Shown here: piece by piece, positions 1 through 5,672 of the stretch | How the letters are laid out: each line of letters opens with the position of its first letter | How positions within the stretch are numbered: position 1 is the first letter of the stretch | DNA from: CAYGWX01 sp964353855 [NCBI: uncultured bacterium] | GTDB taxonomy: Bacteria; Edwardsbacteria; CAYGWX01 | DNA length: 16,996 nucleotides | Direction of reading: 5' to 3' | Assembly (NCBI GenBank): GCA_964353855.1 | Contig: CAYGWX010000053.1 | Location: 1 to 16,996, forward strand | Position numbers and translations under genes: made by a program | The notes under the pieces: generated by a model | What the model was told of the DNA's origin: nothing | What the model saw: the letters and a program-made list of their open reading frames with translations, nothing else | Database searches by the model: none

Positions 1-169
1 TGTAATAGCCGATGCCGAGGAAGGCTTGTCGGCTGTCGCGCAACTCGACGAGGCCGCCAGGTGGAGGATCGCCCTCAATTCGGGCAATCTCGTTGGAGAA
101 AACCCAGAGGTGGCCGTTTTTGATGCGGCGATGTTCCTGGGGCTTGAGGATGACCTTAGGAAGTGAGAT
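1..169 (-). CDS. RlmI-like 23S rRNA cytosine-C5 methyltransferase, N-terminal fragment (runs off window)
   Basis: Reading leftwards on the minus strand, the 56 visible codons encode VILKPQEHRRIKNGHLWVF, then SNEI, and end in GLVELRDSRQAFLGIGYY. This is the N-terminal PUA-type RNA-binding domain typical of the RlmI/YccW family of SAM-dependent methyltransferases that make m5C in 23S rRNA. The basic stretch, the GH-x-WVFSNEI motif and the G-x-GYY end of the domain are visible. The catalytic domain lies outside the window. The frame has a stop (TAA, 175-173) just upstream and no ATG, GTG, TTG or CTG for about 40 codons. The best start by position is therefore ATC at 169-167, 9 nt after an AGGAG. 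It begins 16 nt after the stop of the exported-protein gene, so the two are probably co-transcribed. Family identity is fairly secure; the start is an inference, and a sequencing error is possible. Confidence 0.72.
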   Translation of the reverse strand, partial: MSLPKVILKPQEHRRIKNGHLWVFSNEIARIEGDPPPGGLVELRDSRQAFLGIGYY

Positions 170-183
170 GTCTTACCGCTCCT
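167..183 (-). promoter_or_regulatory. Ribosome-binding site with apparent ATC start for the RlmI-like gene
   Basis: On the minus strand AGGAG occupies 183-179, followed by 9 nt and the codon ATC at 169-167. An in-frame TAA at 175-173 blocks any upstream start, and the PUA-domain homology begins about 5 codons after ATC. ATC (AUC) is a rare initiation codon. The alternative is a small indel or sequencing error in this region. Confidence 0.45.
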
Positions 184-185
184 GA

Positions 186-848
186 CTAATTCCCCTTGCC
201 GTTGCCATGCCCTTTGCCGGATTTGTCCGAGGTTTCGTTGGAGCCCTTCTTATCCTTTCCGGGCGAAACCTTATCGTCATCAGCAGGCTTACCGTAGCCG
301 TGCTTCTTGCCGTGCTCATTGCTGATGATCATATCAAAGGCTTTGCCGGATCCGCGCCACTTGATGACCTCCTCGGGCCTAACCTTGTAGTACTCGCTCA
401 CCAGGCGGAGCTGAACGAGATTGCGGAGGTCGTCGTCCCCGAGATCAAAGATCAGGGCGGGCTGGGCCTTGTGCTTTTTCCAATAGCCCCAGGCCTTGCC
501 GTAGGGCGGGCCGGGGTTTGTGGGAAGGACTGTGAAGTAGATGTCGGGCTTGACCCCGAGCTTGATAGTGATGTCGGCCCAGCTCATTCCCTTGGTGTGG
601 TAACCGACCACCACATCAGGCGTGACCTTTGCATGGTTGGAGAGGAACAAAGCCACGGAGATGTCATCATCAGAAACCTTCTTTACTACCATACCGTCCA
701 CGGTCTTCTGGTCTACCTTGTAGAAGTCGCTGTAAGTAGCCGTGACCGCCATGCGGGATGTGGCCACGGTTCCGGAAACCGTTACCTGGGCAAAGGCAGG
801 TAAGGCTATTAAGGTCAGCAACCAAGCAGTAAAGAGGAAGCGATTTAT
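186..848 (-). CDS. Exported protein with two related domains and a Lys/Gly-rich tail, function unknown
   Basis: I do not recognise this family. The first canonical start (TTG, 821) would cut a signal peptide in half. Extending to ATA at 848-846, 4 nt after AAGGAGG, gives (M)NRFLFTAWLLTLIALPAFA and then Q, a standard Sec signal peptide with an AFA cleavage site and a mature protein of about 200 residues. Using the extended numbering, residues 59-99 (SDDDISVALFLS...KVTPDVVV) and 138-180 (GDDDLRNLVQLRL...KVRPEEVI) look like two copies of one small helical domain. Each begins with an acidic triplet, then a hydrophobic helix, then KV-x-P-(D/E)-x-V. Residues about 179-220 form a low-complexity tail rich in Lys, Gly and His that ends GHGNGKGN, possibly binding nucleic acid, an anionic polymer or metal. 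It sits 24 nt after cassette A with no terminator between, so it is probably the fifth gene of that operon and may work with it in the periplasm. Confidence 0.72.
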   Translation of the reverse strand: MNRFLFTAWLLTLIALPAFAQVTVSGTVATSRMAVTATYSDFYKVDQKTVDGMVVKKVSDDDISVALFLSNHAKVTPDVVVGYHTKGMSWADITIKLGVKPDIYFTVLPTNPGPPYGKAWGYWKKHKAQPALIFDLGDDDLRNLVQLRLVSEYYKVRPEEVIKWRGSGKAFDMIISNEHGKKHGYGKPADDDKVSPGKDKKGSNETSDKSGKGHGNGKGN

Positions 849-869
849 ACAACCTCCTTATTTATAAGG
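846..869 (-). promoter_or_regulatory. Strong Shine-Dalgarno, ATA start and overlapping hairpin
   Basis: The minus strand has AAGGAGG at 859-853, then TTGT, then ATA at 848-846. The inverted repeat CCTTATTTATAAGG (856-869 on the plus strand) can fold into a 5-6 bp stem that includes the AAGG of the Shine-Dalgarno. Initiation could thus be limited both by the codon and by the hairpin. A TTG at 852-850 lies directly against the Shine-Dalgarno and is in a different frame, giving only a 60-codon ORF. Confidence 0.45.
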
Positions 870-872
870 CTG

Positions 873-1502
873 TTACCGTATTAAATGCAACCAATCTGTG
901 AGGAGGAACTGGACACGACCAATCAGGAGCGAAGCACGGGCCATGACGGTGTAGCCGAAGGCGGCGCCGAAGCCGACCATGATGAACCAGATGCCGATGT
1001 TGGTTGCGACTTTCAAGACCCCTTTGTGTTCCTTTGAGAAGTAAAAATAGAGCATGGTCCCGAGGATGCCGATGAGGACGATGAGCTTGTTGATGAGGAG
1101 GCCAGGGTCCGCGAAGTCCGAAGGGTGGAGCATGGAGCCCTGAAGCTGTTTCAGGAGGCGGGCCTGAAGCCCGGGGCCAATCGAAAGACCCGAATAGCCG
1201 CCGATGGTGAAAGCAATAGGGAAGAGGATGAGGTAGCCCAGGTTGGGGATGAAACGGGCGAAGAACAAGAGGCCGAGGAGGCCGGGGATGATGAACCAAT
1301 AATTATGCTCCCGGAACAGGGGCACGATGAGATTGGGGACGAAGCTGTTGTAATACAAGATGACCAGAGTATAAGCCGCGGAGACGCCTACAAAGAGATG
1401 CTCGGCGAACTTGTAAAAGGGATTGTCCTTGTACAGGAAGGAAAAGATCGCCAGGGTCAGGAGGGCTGCGATCCAGGTCCAGACGGTATCCATTGGGATC
1501 AT
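873..1502 (-). CDS. Cassette A gene 4: multi-pass inner-membrane protein (209 aa), function unknown
   Basis: About six hydrophobic segments are visible (residues about 8-24, 35-52, 68-84, 89-107, 137-155 and 168-187). Motifs shared with the cassette B copy at 4143-4811 are VWTWIAALLTLAIFSFLYKD and NPFY near the N-terminus, FAEHLFVG, VPNLI, IIPGLLGLLFF, FSKEHKGVL, GIWFIM-x-GFGA-x-FGYTVMAR and, at the C-terminus, SLLIGRVQFLLTDW. The near-invariant cytoplasmic-looking loops (YKDNPFY, EHKGVL and the C-terminal RVQFLLTDW) suggest contacts with other subunits rather than a loose membrane anchor. No catalytic or transport signature is recognised. The ATG at 1502 overlaps the preceding stop (ATGA) and has AAGGAG 7 nt upstream, which supports this start over the ATG at 1493. 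Last of four tightly coupled genes; subunit of the proposed complex by inference. Confidence 0.85.
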   Translation of the reverse strand: MIPMDTVWTWIAALLTLAIFSFLYKDNPFYKFAEHLFVGVSAAYTLVILYYNSFVPNLIVPLFREHNYWFIIPGLLGLLFFARFIPNLGYLILFPIAFTIGGYSGLSIGPGLQARLLKQLQGSMLHPSDFADPGLLINKLIVLIGILGTMLYFYFSKEHKGVLKVATNIGIWFIMVGFGAAFGYTVMARASLLIGRVQFLLTDWLHLIR

Positions 1503-2359
1503 GCCTGGTCTCCTTTCTTCGGGGCCCGGCGGCCTAAGAAGAAACCGATGTTGCCCAGGATGATGAAGGCGATAATGACCAGATGCATGATGGAGAGGGC
1601 ATCCATTCCACGGGAGGCCTGCCCCTTGGTCTTGGTGTACCCGGCGCGGTAAATGAGATGCTCGTATTCCGAGGCCCCTTTTAACCCGGCCAGAAGCCCG
1701 GCGAGCTGTTTGGTCTGGATGTAGGGGTAAAGCTCCGCAGCGATGACCGCGGTGACCCCGTCCGCGACGCGGGCATGATAACGGGCGCCGGCATAGACCA
1801 ACCAGAAGGTAGCCGTGGCACTACCAGTCAAGGGAACCACCAAAGGGACCTGGGTATAGTTATGGACGCTGTCGAGCATCGGAATTTCGGAGGTCGGCTT
1901 GCCATAGAAGTCACGGGGAAAGGTCCGCTTTAGGTCTTCACCGATGGAAAGCATCACGGCCGTCCCCCCGGGCTTAAATCCAAGAAAGACGTAATCCCTT
2001 CCATATTCCCGACCATACTCCTTGGCGATCCGCTGCAAGGCCTCTTCCCCTAACCCGGCGGCGTCCCCGCTCAAGGTAATGCCGATGACCCTGACCCGGC
2101 GTGCGAAAGCGTGCCTCAGAATGGCATAGGCCATGGGATGGCATTCCGGCATCGTGGCCGGACCGTACTCAAATGAGATCAGTATTGGATGATGGTCCGG
2201 GGGGATGCTTTCGATGATTTCGAACACGGCCTTGGTGTGGGAGGTGGCCCGGGTGGGGAAGTTGAGTGGCATCAGGAAGGGGAGGATGACCGCGACCGCG
2301 ATCAACAGGAAAATGTAGCGGCGGTCGATTTTGGCGAGCTTAATGAACAGGTTCTTCAT
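1499..2359 (-). CDS. Cassette A gene 3: extracytoplasmic alpha/beta-like protein with N- and C-terminal membrane helices (286 aa)
   Basis: One helix at residues 14-30 follows a basic N-terminus (KLAKIDRRY). A second at about 257-275 is followed by GRRAPKK. By the positive-inside rule both ends are cytoplasmic and the domain at about 31-255 is outside. That domain alternates predicted strands and helices. It carries motifs shared with the cassette B copy: (E/D)YGP at 64-67, MPE at 70-72, RH at 82-83, TFP-x-D at 146-150, NY at 167-168, GSA at 179-181, RYHA at 193-196 and QTKQLAGLLAGLKGASEYE at 215-233. From memory, similar domains with a QL-x-GL-x-(A/S)-G-(L/M) ... YE motif occur in uncharacterised membrane proteins of Chloroflexota and other phyla; I cannot confirm this here. 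No nucleotide-binding or hydrolase signature is evident. GGGAGG 6 nt before the ATG and 4-nt overlaps with both neighbours indicate translational coupling. Confidence 0.85.
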   Translation of the reverse strand: MKNLFIKLAKIDRRYIFLLIAVAVILPFLMPLNFPTRATSHTKAVFEIIESIPPDHHPILISFEYGPATMPECHPMAYAILRHAFARRVRVIGITLSGDAAGLGEEALQRIAKEYGREYGRDYVFLGFKPGGTAVMLSIGEDLKRTFPRDFYGKPTSEIPMLDSVHNYTQVPLVVPLTGSATATFWLVYAGARYHARVADGVTAVIAAELYPYIQTKQLAGLLAGLKGASEYEHLIYRAGYTKTKGQASRGMDALSIMHLVIIAFIILGNIGFFLGRRAPKKGDQA

Positions 2360-2979
2360 TTACCGCCTCCCATCCAGCCACGCTCGATGCCGAGGATGAT
2401 CTTGATGCTGGTGGCCAAGGTTCCCAGGAAAACCCCGAAGAGGATGCCGCGCTGGGCGGCCATGTTGGGGACCATCAGGAGCCACTCGGAGATGACCGTA
2501 ATCTGAGGGAAATAATAACTGATGAACGAGACGGCGGAGAGCATGAGAAAAATGGCAGCCAGAAGAAGCAGGGTGGCCTCCCTGCTACGGGCCCGGAAGG
2601 CGCGATAGGCGGCGGAGGCAATGTAGAATGCCAAGATCCCGAACATCGTGGATTGCATTGGTGCCTGGACGTGCAGAAAGAGCTTGTTGAAGAGGGTCCC
2701 CGGACGGGTGCCGGTGGAGAACCCAGCGATGGCCATGCCCAATAAAGCGACCAGGGTGACCATGCTATAGCCCCAGCCCTTTTCCTTTCGCTGTACCTTT
2801 CGGGTGTGGCGGGTAATGAGGCTTCCCAGGGCGAGGACGATGGCGAAGGTGGCGACCACGATGAGCCAGCGGAGTCCATCGGCATAAAGCTGGCGGACCT
2901 CCTGGTGAGGAATGAAATACTGGATGGTGAAAAAGAGCCCGGCAACCAGGCCAATCATCAAGGGGAGGCGACGCTTCAT
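2356..2979 (-). CDS. Cassette A gene 2: six-helix inner-membrane protein (207 aa), function unknown
   Basis: Hydrophobic helices lie at about 6-23, 36-55, 70-88, 108-125, 134-155 and 177-196. Basic segments (MKRR, TRHTRKVQRKEK and YRAFRARSRE) fall on the same side, which predicts both termini in the cytoplasm. The strongest conservation with the copy at 5669-6319 is VQ-x-PMQ-x-x-MFGILAFY-x-ASA, then YRAFRAR-x-x-EATLLL, then ISEWLL-x-VPNMAA-x-RGI, and the tail KIILGIER-x-WMGGG. It starts 6 nt after the stop of gene 1 with no clear Shine-Dalgarno (the stop and start are TAA CTTACC ATG), so translation probably depends on reinitiation. The ATG of gene 3 overlaps its stop. No known transporter family is recognised; membrane subunit of the proposed complex by inference. 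Confidence 0.85.
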   Translation of the reverse strand: MKRRLPLMIGLVAGLFFTIQYFIPHQEVRQLYADGLRWLIVVATFAIVLALGSLITRHTRKVQRKEKGWGYSMVTLVALLGMAIAGFSTGTRPGTLFNKLFLHVQAPMQSTMFGILAFYIASAAYRAFRARSREATLLLLAAIFLMLSAVSFISYYFPQITVISEWLLMVPNMAAQRGILFGVFLGTLATSIKIILGIERGWMGGGK

Positions 2980-2985
2980 GGTAAG

Positions 2986-3867
2986 TTAGCCGATGCTGAA
3001 GAGGCCGAGGAACCAGTCGTTCCGGAAGACGAATGCCCAGGCCGAGCCAGCAAGAAGAAGAAACGTGATGATGACCTTGCACCAGTCCTGAGCCTTGAGG
3101 GTGCCGACCAGGACCGGCTCCCTGGAGAGGTATGCCGAGGCGGCGTAGAGCTCCTCGCCCATCAGGGTGTAGTCGCAGGAGGTGATGAAGAAGGGCAACT
3201 GCATCACGGCGTCGGTGCCGGCGATCTGGATTGCGCCGGTGATGTTTCCAGTCTCAACCAAAATGAGAGCCTCGGCGTAGTAGTAGCCCATGAAGAAATT
3301 GGTGGCGGGTTTCTCGCGCAACATGATCCCGTCCACGGCCGCGGCATAGCCCATCTGGTCCCCGGTGATGTAGTAGATGTTGTTGGGATTATAAACGTCC
3401 GGGCGACCGGCCCTGGAACAGGCCTCCTTGACGACCTCCTGGGTCACCGTGTAGACCACAGGGTCGCGGTTCGGCACGATCAGGGGGATCTCGTATTCGG
3501 CTGTCTTCCTGGCGACCTGGGAGAGGATGTTGACGGCGGAGATGGTGGCGATATCCGAGAGGTCGTTCATCCCGGTCAGGAAAAGCACGGGACGGCCCAT
3601 TTCGGTGGCCCGGCCCACGGCCTCCTCCACGGCCGAGAGCCCGGCAATGCGGCGGATGAAAACCGGTTTTCCTGAGCGAGCCCGCCAGACCGAGATGCCG
3701 ACGAGGAGGAAGAGGAGACAGGCGCCGATGAAGGCATTGGTCAGCTGGGGATTGAACCAGGAATGGGCCAGGGGGTTAGGGGCCTGGGCCCAGGCTAAGG
3801 AGGCTTGGGAGGCCAGGAGGATGATCGGATAAAAGAAGGTTCGCTTAGGCATCTTCAAGATATTCAT
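2986..3867 (-). CDS. Cassette A gene 1: membrane-anchored protein with conserved cytoplasmic domain (DUF6754-like), no FN3
   Basis: An N-terminal signal-like segment (residues 10-27, AWA-Q) is followed by a short outside segment, a membrane helix (about 44-60), the basic WRARSGKPVFIRR, a conserved domain (about 70-260) and a C-terminal hydrophobic segment (about 264-281). The domain begins RRIAGLSAVEEAVGRATEMG and RP, the part I associate from memory with DUF6754. Further motifs shared with copy B are SDIATI, YE-x-PLIVPN-x-DP-x-VYTV, DQMGYAAAVDGIM-x-REKPATNFF, GAIQIAGTD and QLPFFIT-x-CDYTLMGEELY. It lacks the FN3 ectodomain of the 401-aa paralogue. The domain is predicted cytoplasmic and its biochemical role is unknown. 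The start is either M1 (3867), which would be nearly leaderless given the promoter position, or M6 (3852), which gives a cleaner signal peptide and has a weak GAAG before it. Confidence 0.85.
   Translation of the reverse strand: MNILKMPKRTFFYPIILLASQASLAWAQAPNPLAHSWFNPQLTNAFIGACLLFLLVGISVWRARSGKPVFIRRIAGLSAVEEAVGRATEMGRPVLFLTGMNDLSDIATISAVNILSQVARKTAEYEIPLIVPNRDPVVYTVTQEVVKEACSRAGRPDVYNPNNIYYITGDQMGYAAAVDGIMLREKPATNFFMGYYYAEALILVETGNITGAIQIAGTDAVMQLPFFITSCDYTLMGEELYAASAYLSREPVLVGTLKAQDWCKVIITFLLLAGSAWAFVFRNDWFLGLFSIG
3139..3201 (-). repeat. 63-bp near-identical segment, copy 1 of 2 (within cassette A gene 1)
   Basis: This segment matches 6486-6548 at 62 of 63 positions by direct comparison; the only difference is at 3180/6527 (Ser versus Ala codon). 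It encodes the QLPFFIT-x-CDYTLMGEELY motif. Identity extends to all synonymous sites, whereas flanking conserved blocks differ at many third positions. Confidence 0.85.
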
Positions 3868-3872
3868 ATATA

Positions 3873-3902
3873 ACTATACAAGAGAAAAGAGGTTAAAGTC
3901 AA
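3873..3902 (-). promoter_or_regulatory. Sigma70-like promoter of cassette A, with -10 box next to the ATG
   Basis: On the minus strand TTGACT (3902-3897) is followed by an 18-nt spacer and TATAGT (3878-3873), each matching consensus at 5 of 6 positions. Only 5 nt separate the -10 box from ATG at 3867-3865, so the transcript would start at or beside the A of that ATG. That implies a leaderless message, or a leader of about 15 nt if translation starts at the second ATG (3852). The region upstream is AT-rich compared with the coding DNA. Confidence 0.65.
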
Positions 3903-3964
3903 GGAGAGATATAAGGGAAAGGGGACAGAAAAGGAGCTGAGGAGCAATATATAAGAAGGTTTGC

Positions 3965-4052
3965 ACGCCCATTGGACGACCACAGGACGCCCATTGCACG
4001 CCCACAGCCCTCCCTGATCCCTCCCTGTTACCTTCCTGTTACCTCCCTCAGC
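3965..4052. repeat. 88-bp tandem array of eight 11-bp units
   Basis: The segment divides without gaps into eight 11-mers. The first four are ACGCCCATTGG, ACGACCACAGG, ACGCCCATTGC and ACGCCCACAGC. The last four are CCTCCCTGATC, CCTCCCTGTTA, CCTTCCTGTTA and CCTCCCTCAGC. The two blocks share phase and, in most units, a CCC core at positions 4-6. The array lies between the cassette B terminator and the cassette A promoter, 63-150 bp upstream of the -35 box. An 11-bp period is close to one helical turn, so repeated units would face the same side of the DNA, as expected for an operator array or intrinsic bend. It may also simply be slippage-derived sequence. I see no gene in it; a 66-codon plus-strand ORF across it is not credible. 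Confidence 0.8.
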
Positions 4053-4073
4053 TTCGAGACAGGCGTTATTCCT

Positions 4074-4090
4074 TTCTCCCTACGGGAGAA
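4074..4090. repeat. Small inverted repeat, 7-bp arms with a TAC loop
   Basis: TTCTCCC (4074-4080) and GGGAGAA (4084-4090) are perfect inverted repeats around a 3-nt loop. The hairpin lies directly downstream of the cassette B terminator in the direction of cassette B transcription. It could act as an RNA 3'-end-stabilising hairpin or auxiliary terminator. Confidence 0.5.
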
Positions 4091-4091
4091 G

Positions 4092-4122
4092 GGGAAAGGG
4101 CGGGGCTTTAAGAGCCTCGCCC
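4092..4122 (-). terminator. Rho-independent terminator after cassette B
   Basis: On the minus strand GGGCGAGGCT (4122-4113), a 5-nt loop CTTAA and AGCCCCGCCC (4107-4098) form a 10-bp GC-rich stem with one A-C mismatch, followed by TTTCCCCTTCT. The T-tract is short and interrupted, so strength is uncertain. It lies 20 nt after the stop of the 222-aa gene and would separate the signalling/cassette B operon from the cassette A promoter. Confidence 0.65.
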
Positions 4123-4142
4123 TGTTATTGGAAGTGGAGAGT

Positions 4143-4811
4143 TTATTTTATAAGGTGAATCCAGTCGGTTAAGAGAAACTGCACCCGGCCGATCAGGAGG
4201 GACAACCGGGCCATCACGGTGTAGCCGAAGGAGGCTCCGAACCCGAGCATGATGAACCAGATACCAACTTTAGAAGAGACCCCCAGCACACCCTTATGTT
4301 CACGGGAGAAGAAGAAGTAACTCAGGGTGCCGATCACGCCGAACAGGACGATGAGTCCATTGACCATGAAAAAGGTTTGGCCGGCGATGAAGGGGGTATG
4401 AATCCCCTGGAGGGTCCCCTGGGCCTGCTTGATGACCTCAGCCTGTAAGTAAGTCGGAACGCTCAAGCCGTTTTCCATTCCGAGGATCACGGAGAGGGGC
4501 AGGAGGATGAGATAACTGTACTTCTTGGAGAACATGAAGAAAAAGAGGAGGCCCAGAAGACCGGGGATGATCACCAGGCCATCGAGCCATACCTTGGAGA
4601 CGTGAGGCCAAGCATGCCCAAAGTTGAGCAAAGGGTTGATCAGGTTAGGAACAGTGTTGTTGTACCAGTAGATGATCACCCCGTAGCCGGCGGAGATCCC
4701 TACGAAGAGATGTTCGGCGAAGCGGTAGAAGGGGTTGTCCTTATACAGGAAAGAGAAAATAGCCAGGGTCAGGAGTGCGGCGATCCAGGTCCAAACGTTT
4801 GTTGAGAACAT
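4143..4811 (-). CDS. Cassette B gene 4: multi-pass inner-membrane protein (222 aa), paralogue of the 209-aa protein
   Basis: The architecture matches cassette A gene 4 at 873-1502: about six hydrophobic segments starting with NVWTWIAALLTLAIFSFLYK, with the shared loops FAEHLFVG, VPNLI, IIPGLLGLLFFF, FSREHKGVL, GIWFIM-x-GFGASFGYTVMAR and the C-terminal SLLIGRVQFLLTDWIHLIK. It is 13 residues longer. Most of the difference lies in the loop after VPNLI (NFGHAWPHVSKVWLDGLV) and in the segment around residues 125-140 (GTLQGIHTPFIAGQTFF). These are the places where two otherwise similar complexes might differ in partner or ligand. A good Shine-Dalgarno (GAGGAGGAA) precedes the ATG, and the gene starts 15 nt after gene 3, unlike the overlapping arrangement in cassette A. 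Last gene before the terminator. Function unknown. Confidence 0.86.
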   Translation of the reverse strand: MFSTNVWTWIAALLTLAIFSFLYKDNPFYRFAEHLFVGISAGYGVIIYWYNNTVPNLINPLLNFGHAWPHVSKVWLDGLVIIPGLLGLLFFFMFSKKYSYLILLPLSVILGMENGLSVPTYLQAEVIKQAQGTLQGIHTPFIAGQTFFMVNGLIVLFGVIGTLSYFFFSREHKGVLGVSSKVGIWFIMLGFGASFGYTVMARLSLLIGRVQFLLTDWIHLIK

Positions 4812-4826
4812 GTGTGATTCCTCCTC

Positions 4827-5672
4827 TCAGGCCTTTTTACGGCGGCCCAAGAAATAGCCGATGTTGCCCAGGATGATGAACAGGATGATGAGGATGTGGG
4901 CGCTGGAGATGGCGTCCATCCCCTGGGAGGCCCGCTTGGGCGCATGGGAGAGGTCGTTTCGAGCAAGCAGCTGCTCGTATTCGGCACCGCCCTTCATGCC
5001 AGCCAACAATCCGGTGAGCTGGCCGGTCTGGAGAAAGGGGTAGTAATCCGCGGAGCTGACCGCTGTGATGCCCGCGCCTAATGTAGCATGATAGCGGGTC
5101 ACAGCGAAGACGATCCAGTTTTCGACGATGGCACTTCCCGCAATGCACACGATGAAGCCGATGTCGTCGTAATTCTTGATGTTGGCCAGGATGGGCACTT
5201 CCTTGGACGGGTGCCCGGCGGCATCGGTGGGGAAGGTGGTCTGGAAGTCCTGGCCGATGCTGATCATGACGAGATAACCTCCAGCCTTGAAGCCGACCAA
5301 GGCGTAGTCCACACCCTCCTTGACGTCGGGATACTCCAAGGCGGCCCGGTGGAGCGCGTCTTCGGCGAGGCCTACGCCATTCGGATCCAGGGTCATCACG
5401 ATGATGGGGATCTTCCTGGCCAGGCAATGGCGGACGACAGCCATGGACATGGGCTGGAGCTCGGGCATCACATTGGGACCGTAATCCATAGAGAGGAGCA
5501 CGGGCTTGGTCCTGGGAGGAATCCGATCCACGGCGTCAAAGAGGTGTTGAGCGTGGGGCGTTACCGCGGTGGGAAGGCCGAGGGGCCTGACCAGGGGGAT
5601 GATGACCGCCGCAGCGATGAGAAGGAAAAGGATCCGGCGGTCGACCTTAAAGAGATTCTGGAGCCAGCTCAT
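4827..5672 (-). CDS. Cassette B gene 3: extracytoplasmic alpha/beta-like protein with two membrane helices (281 aa)
   Basis: Paralogue of the 286-aa protein at 1499-2359 with the same layout. A basic N-terminus (LFKVDRR) and helix (14-30) lead into an outside domain (about 31-255), then a C-terminal helix (about 258-275) ending GRRKKA. Shared motifs are DYGP (63-66), MPE (69-71), RH (81-82), TFP-x-D (146-150), NY (167-168), GSA (179-181), RYHA (193-196), QTGQLTGLLAGMKGGAEYE (215-233) and GMDA (251-254). Conserved acidic and His/Arg residues in the ectodomain could form a binding site, but I cannot assign an activity. In the 170-190 region GFIVCIAGSA replaces PLVVPLTGSA. The ATG overlaps the stop of gene 2 (ATGA) behind a GGAGG. 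By analogy with cassette A it should sit in the inner membrane with genes 1, 2 and 4. Confidence 0.86.
   Translation of the reverse strand: MSWLQNLFKVDRRILFLLIAAAVIIPLVRPLGLPTAVTPHAQHLFDAVDRIPPRTKPVLLSMDYGPNVMPELQPMSMAVVRHCLARKIPIIVMTLDPNGVGLAEDALHRAALEYPDVKEGVDYALVGFKAGGYLVMISIGQDFQTTFPTDAAGHPSKEVPILANIKNYDDIGFIVCIAGSAIVENWIVFAVTRYHATLGAGITAVSSADYYPFLQTGQLTGLLAGMKGGAEYEQLLARNDLSHAPKRASQGMDAISSAHILIILFIILGNIGYFLGRRKKA

Noticed and set aside
670-852. 60-codon minus-strand ORF starting at TTG 852 next to the AAGGAGG
   Set aside because: The start touches the Shine-Dalgarno and the protein has no signal peptide pattern after residue 12; the overlapping frame starting at ATA gives a proper signal peptide and a 220-residue protein. 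A one-base frameshift cannot be excluded.
2986-3867. Gene 1 as a flotillin/SPFH (band 7) protein because of its N-terminal anchor and cytoplasmic domain
   Set aside because: The conserved motifs (RRIAGLSAVEEAVGRATEMG, DQMGYAAAVDGIM) do not resemble SPFH domains, and there is no Glu/Ala-rich coiled-coil tail.
3965-4052. CRISPR array
   Set aside because: Units are 11 bp, contiguous and without unique spacers, and no cas gene is present.
3972-4172. 66-codon plus-strand ORF across the cassette A/B intergenic region
   Set aside because: It runs through the 11-bp tandem array and the terminator hairpin, has no ribosome-binding site and overlaps the end of the 222-aa gene antisense.
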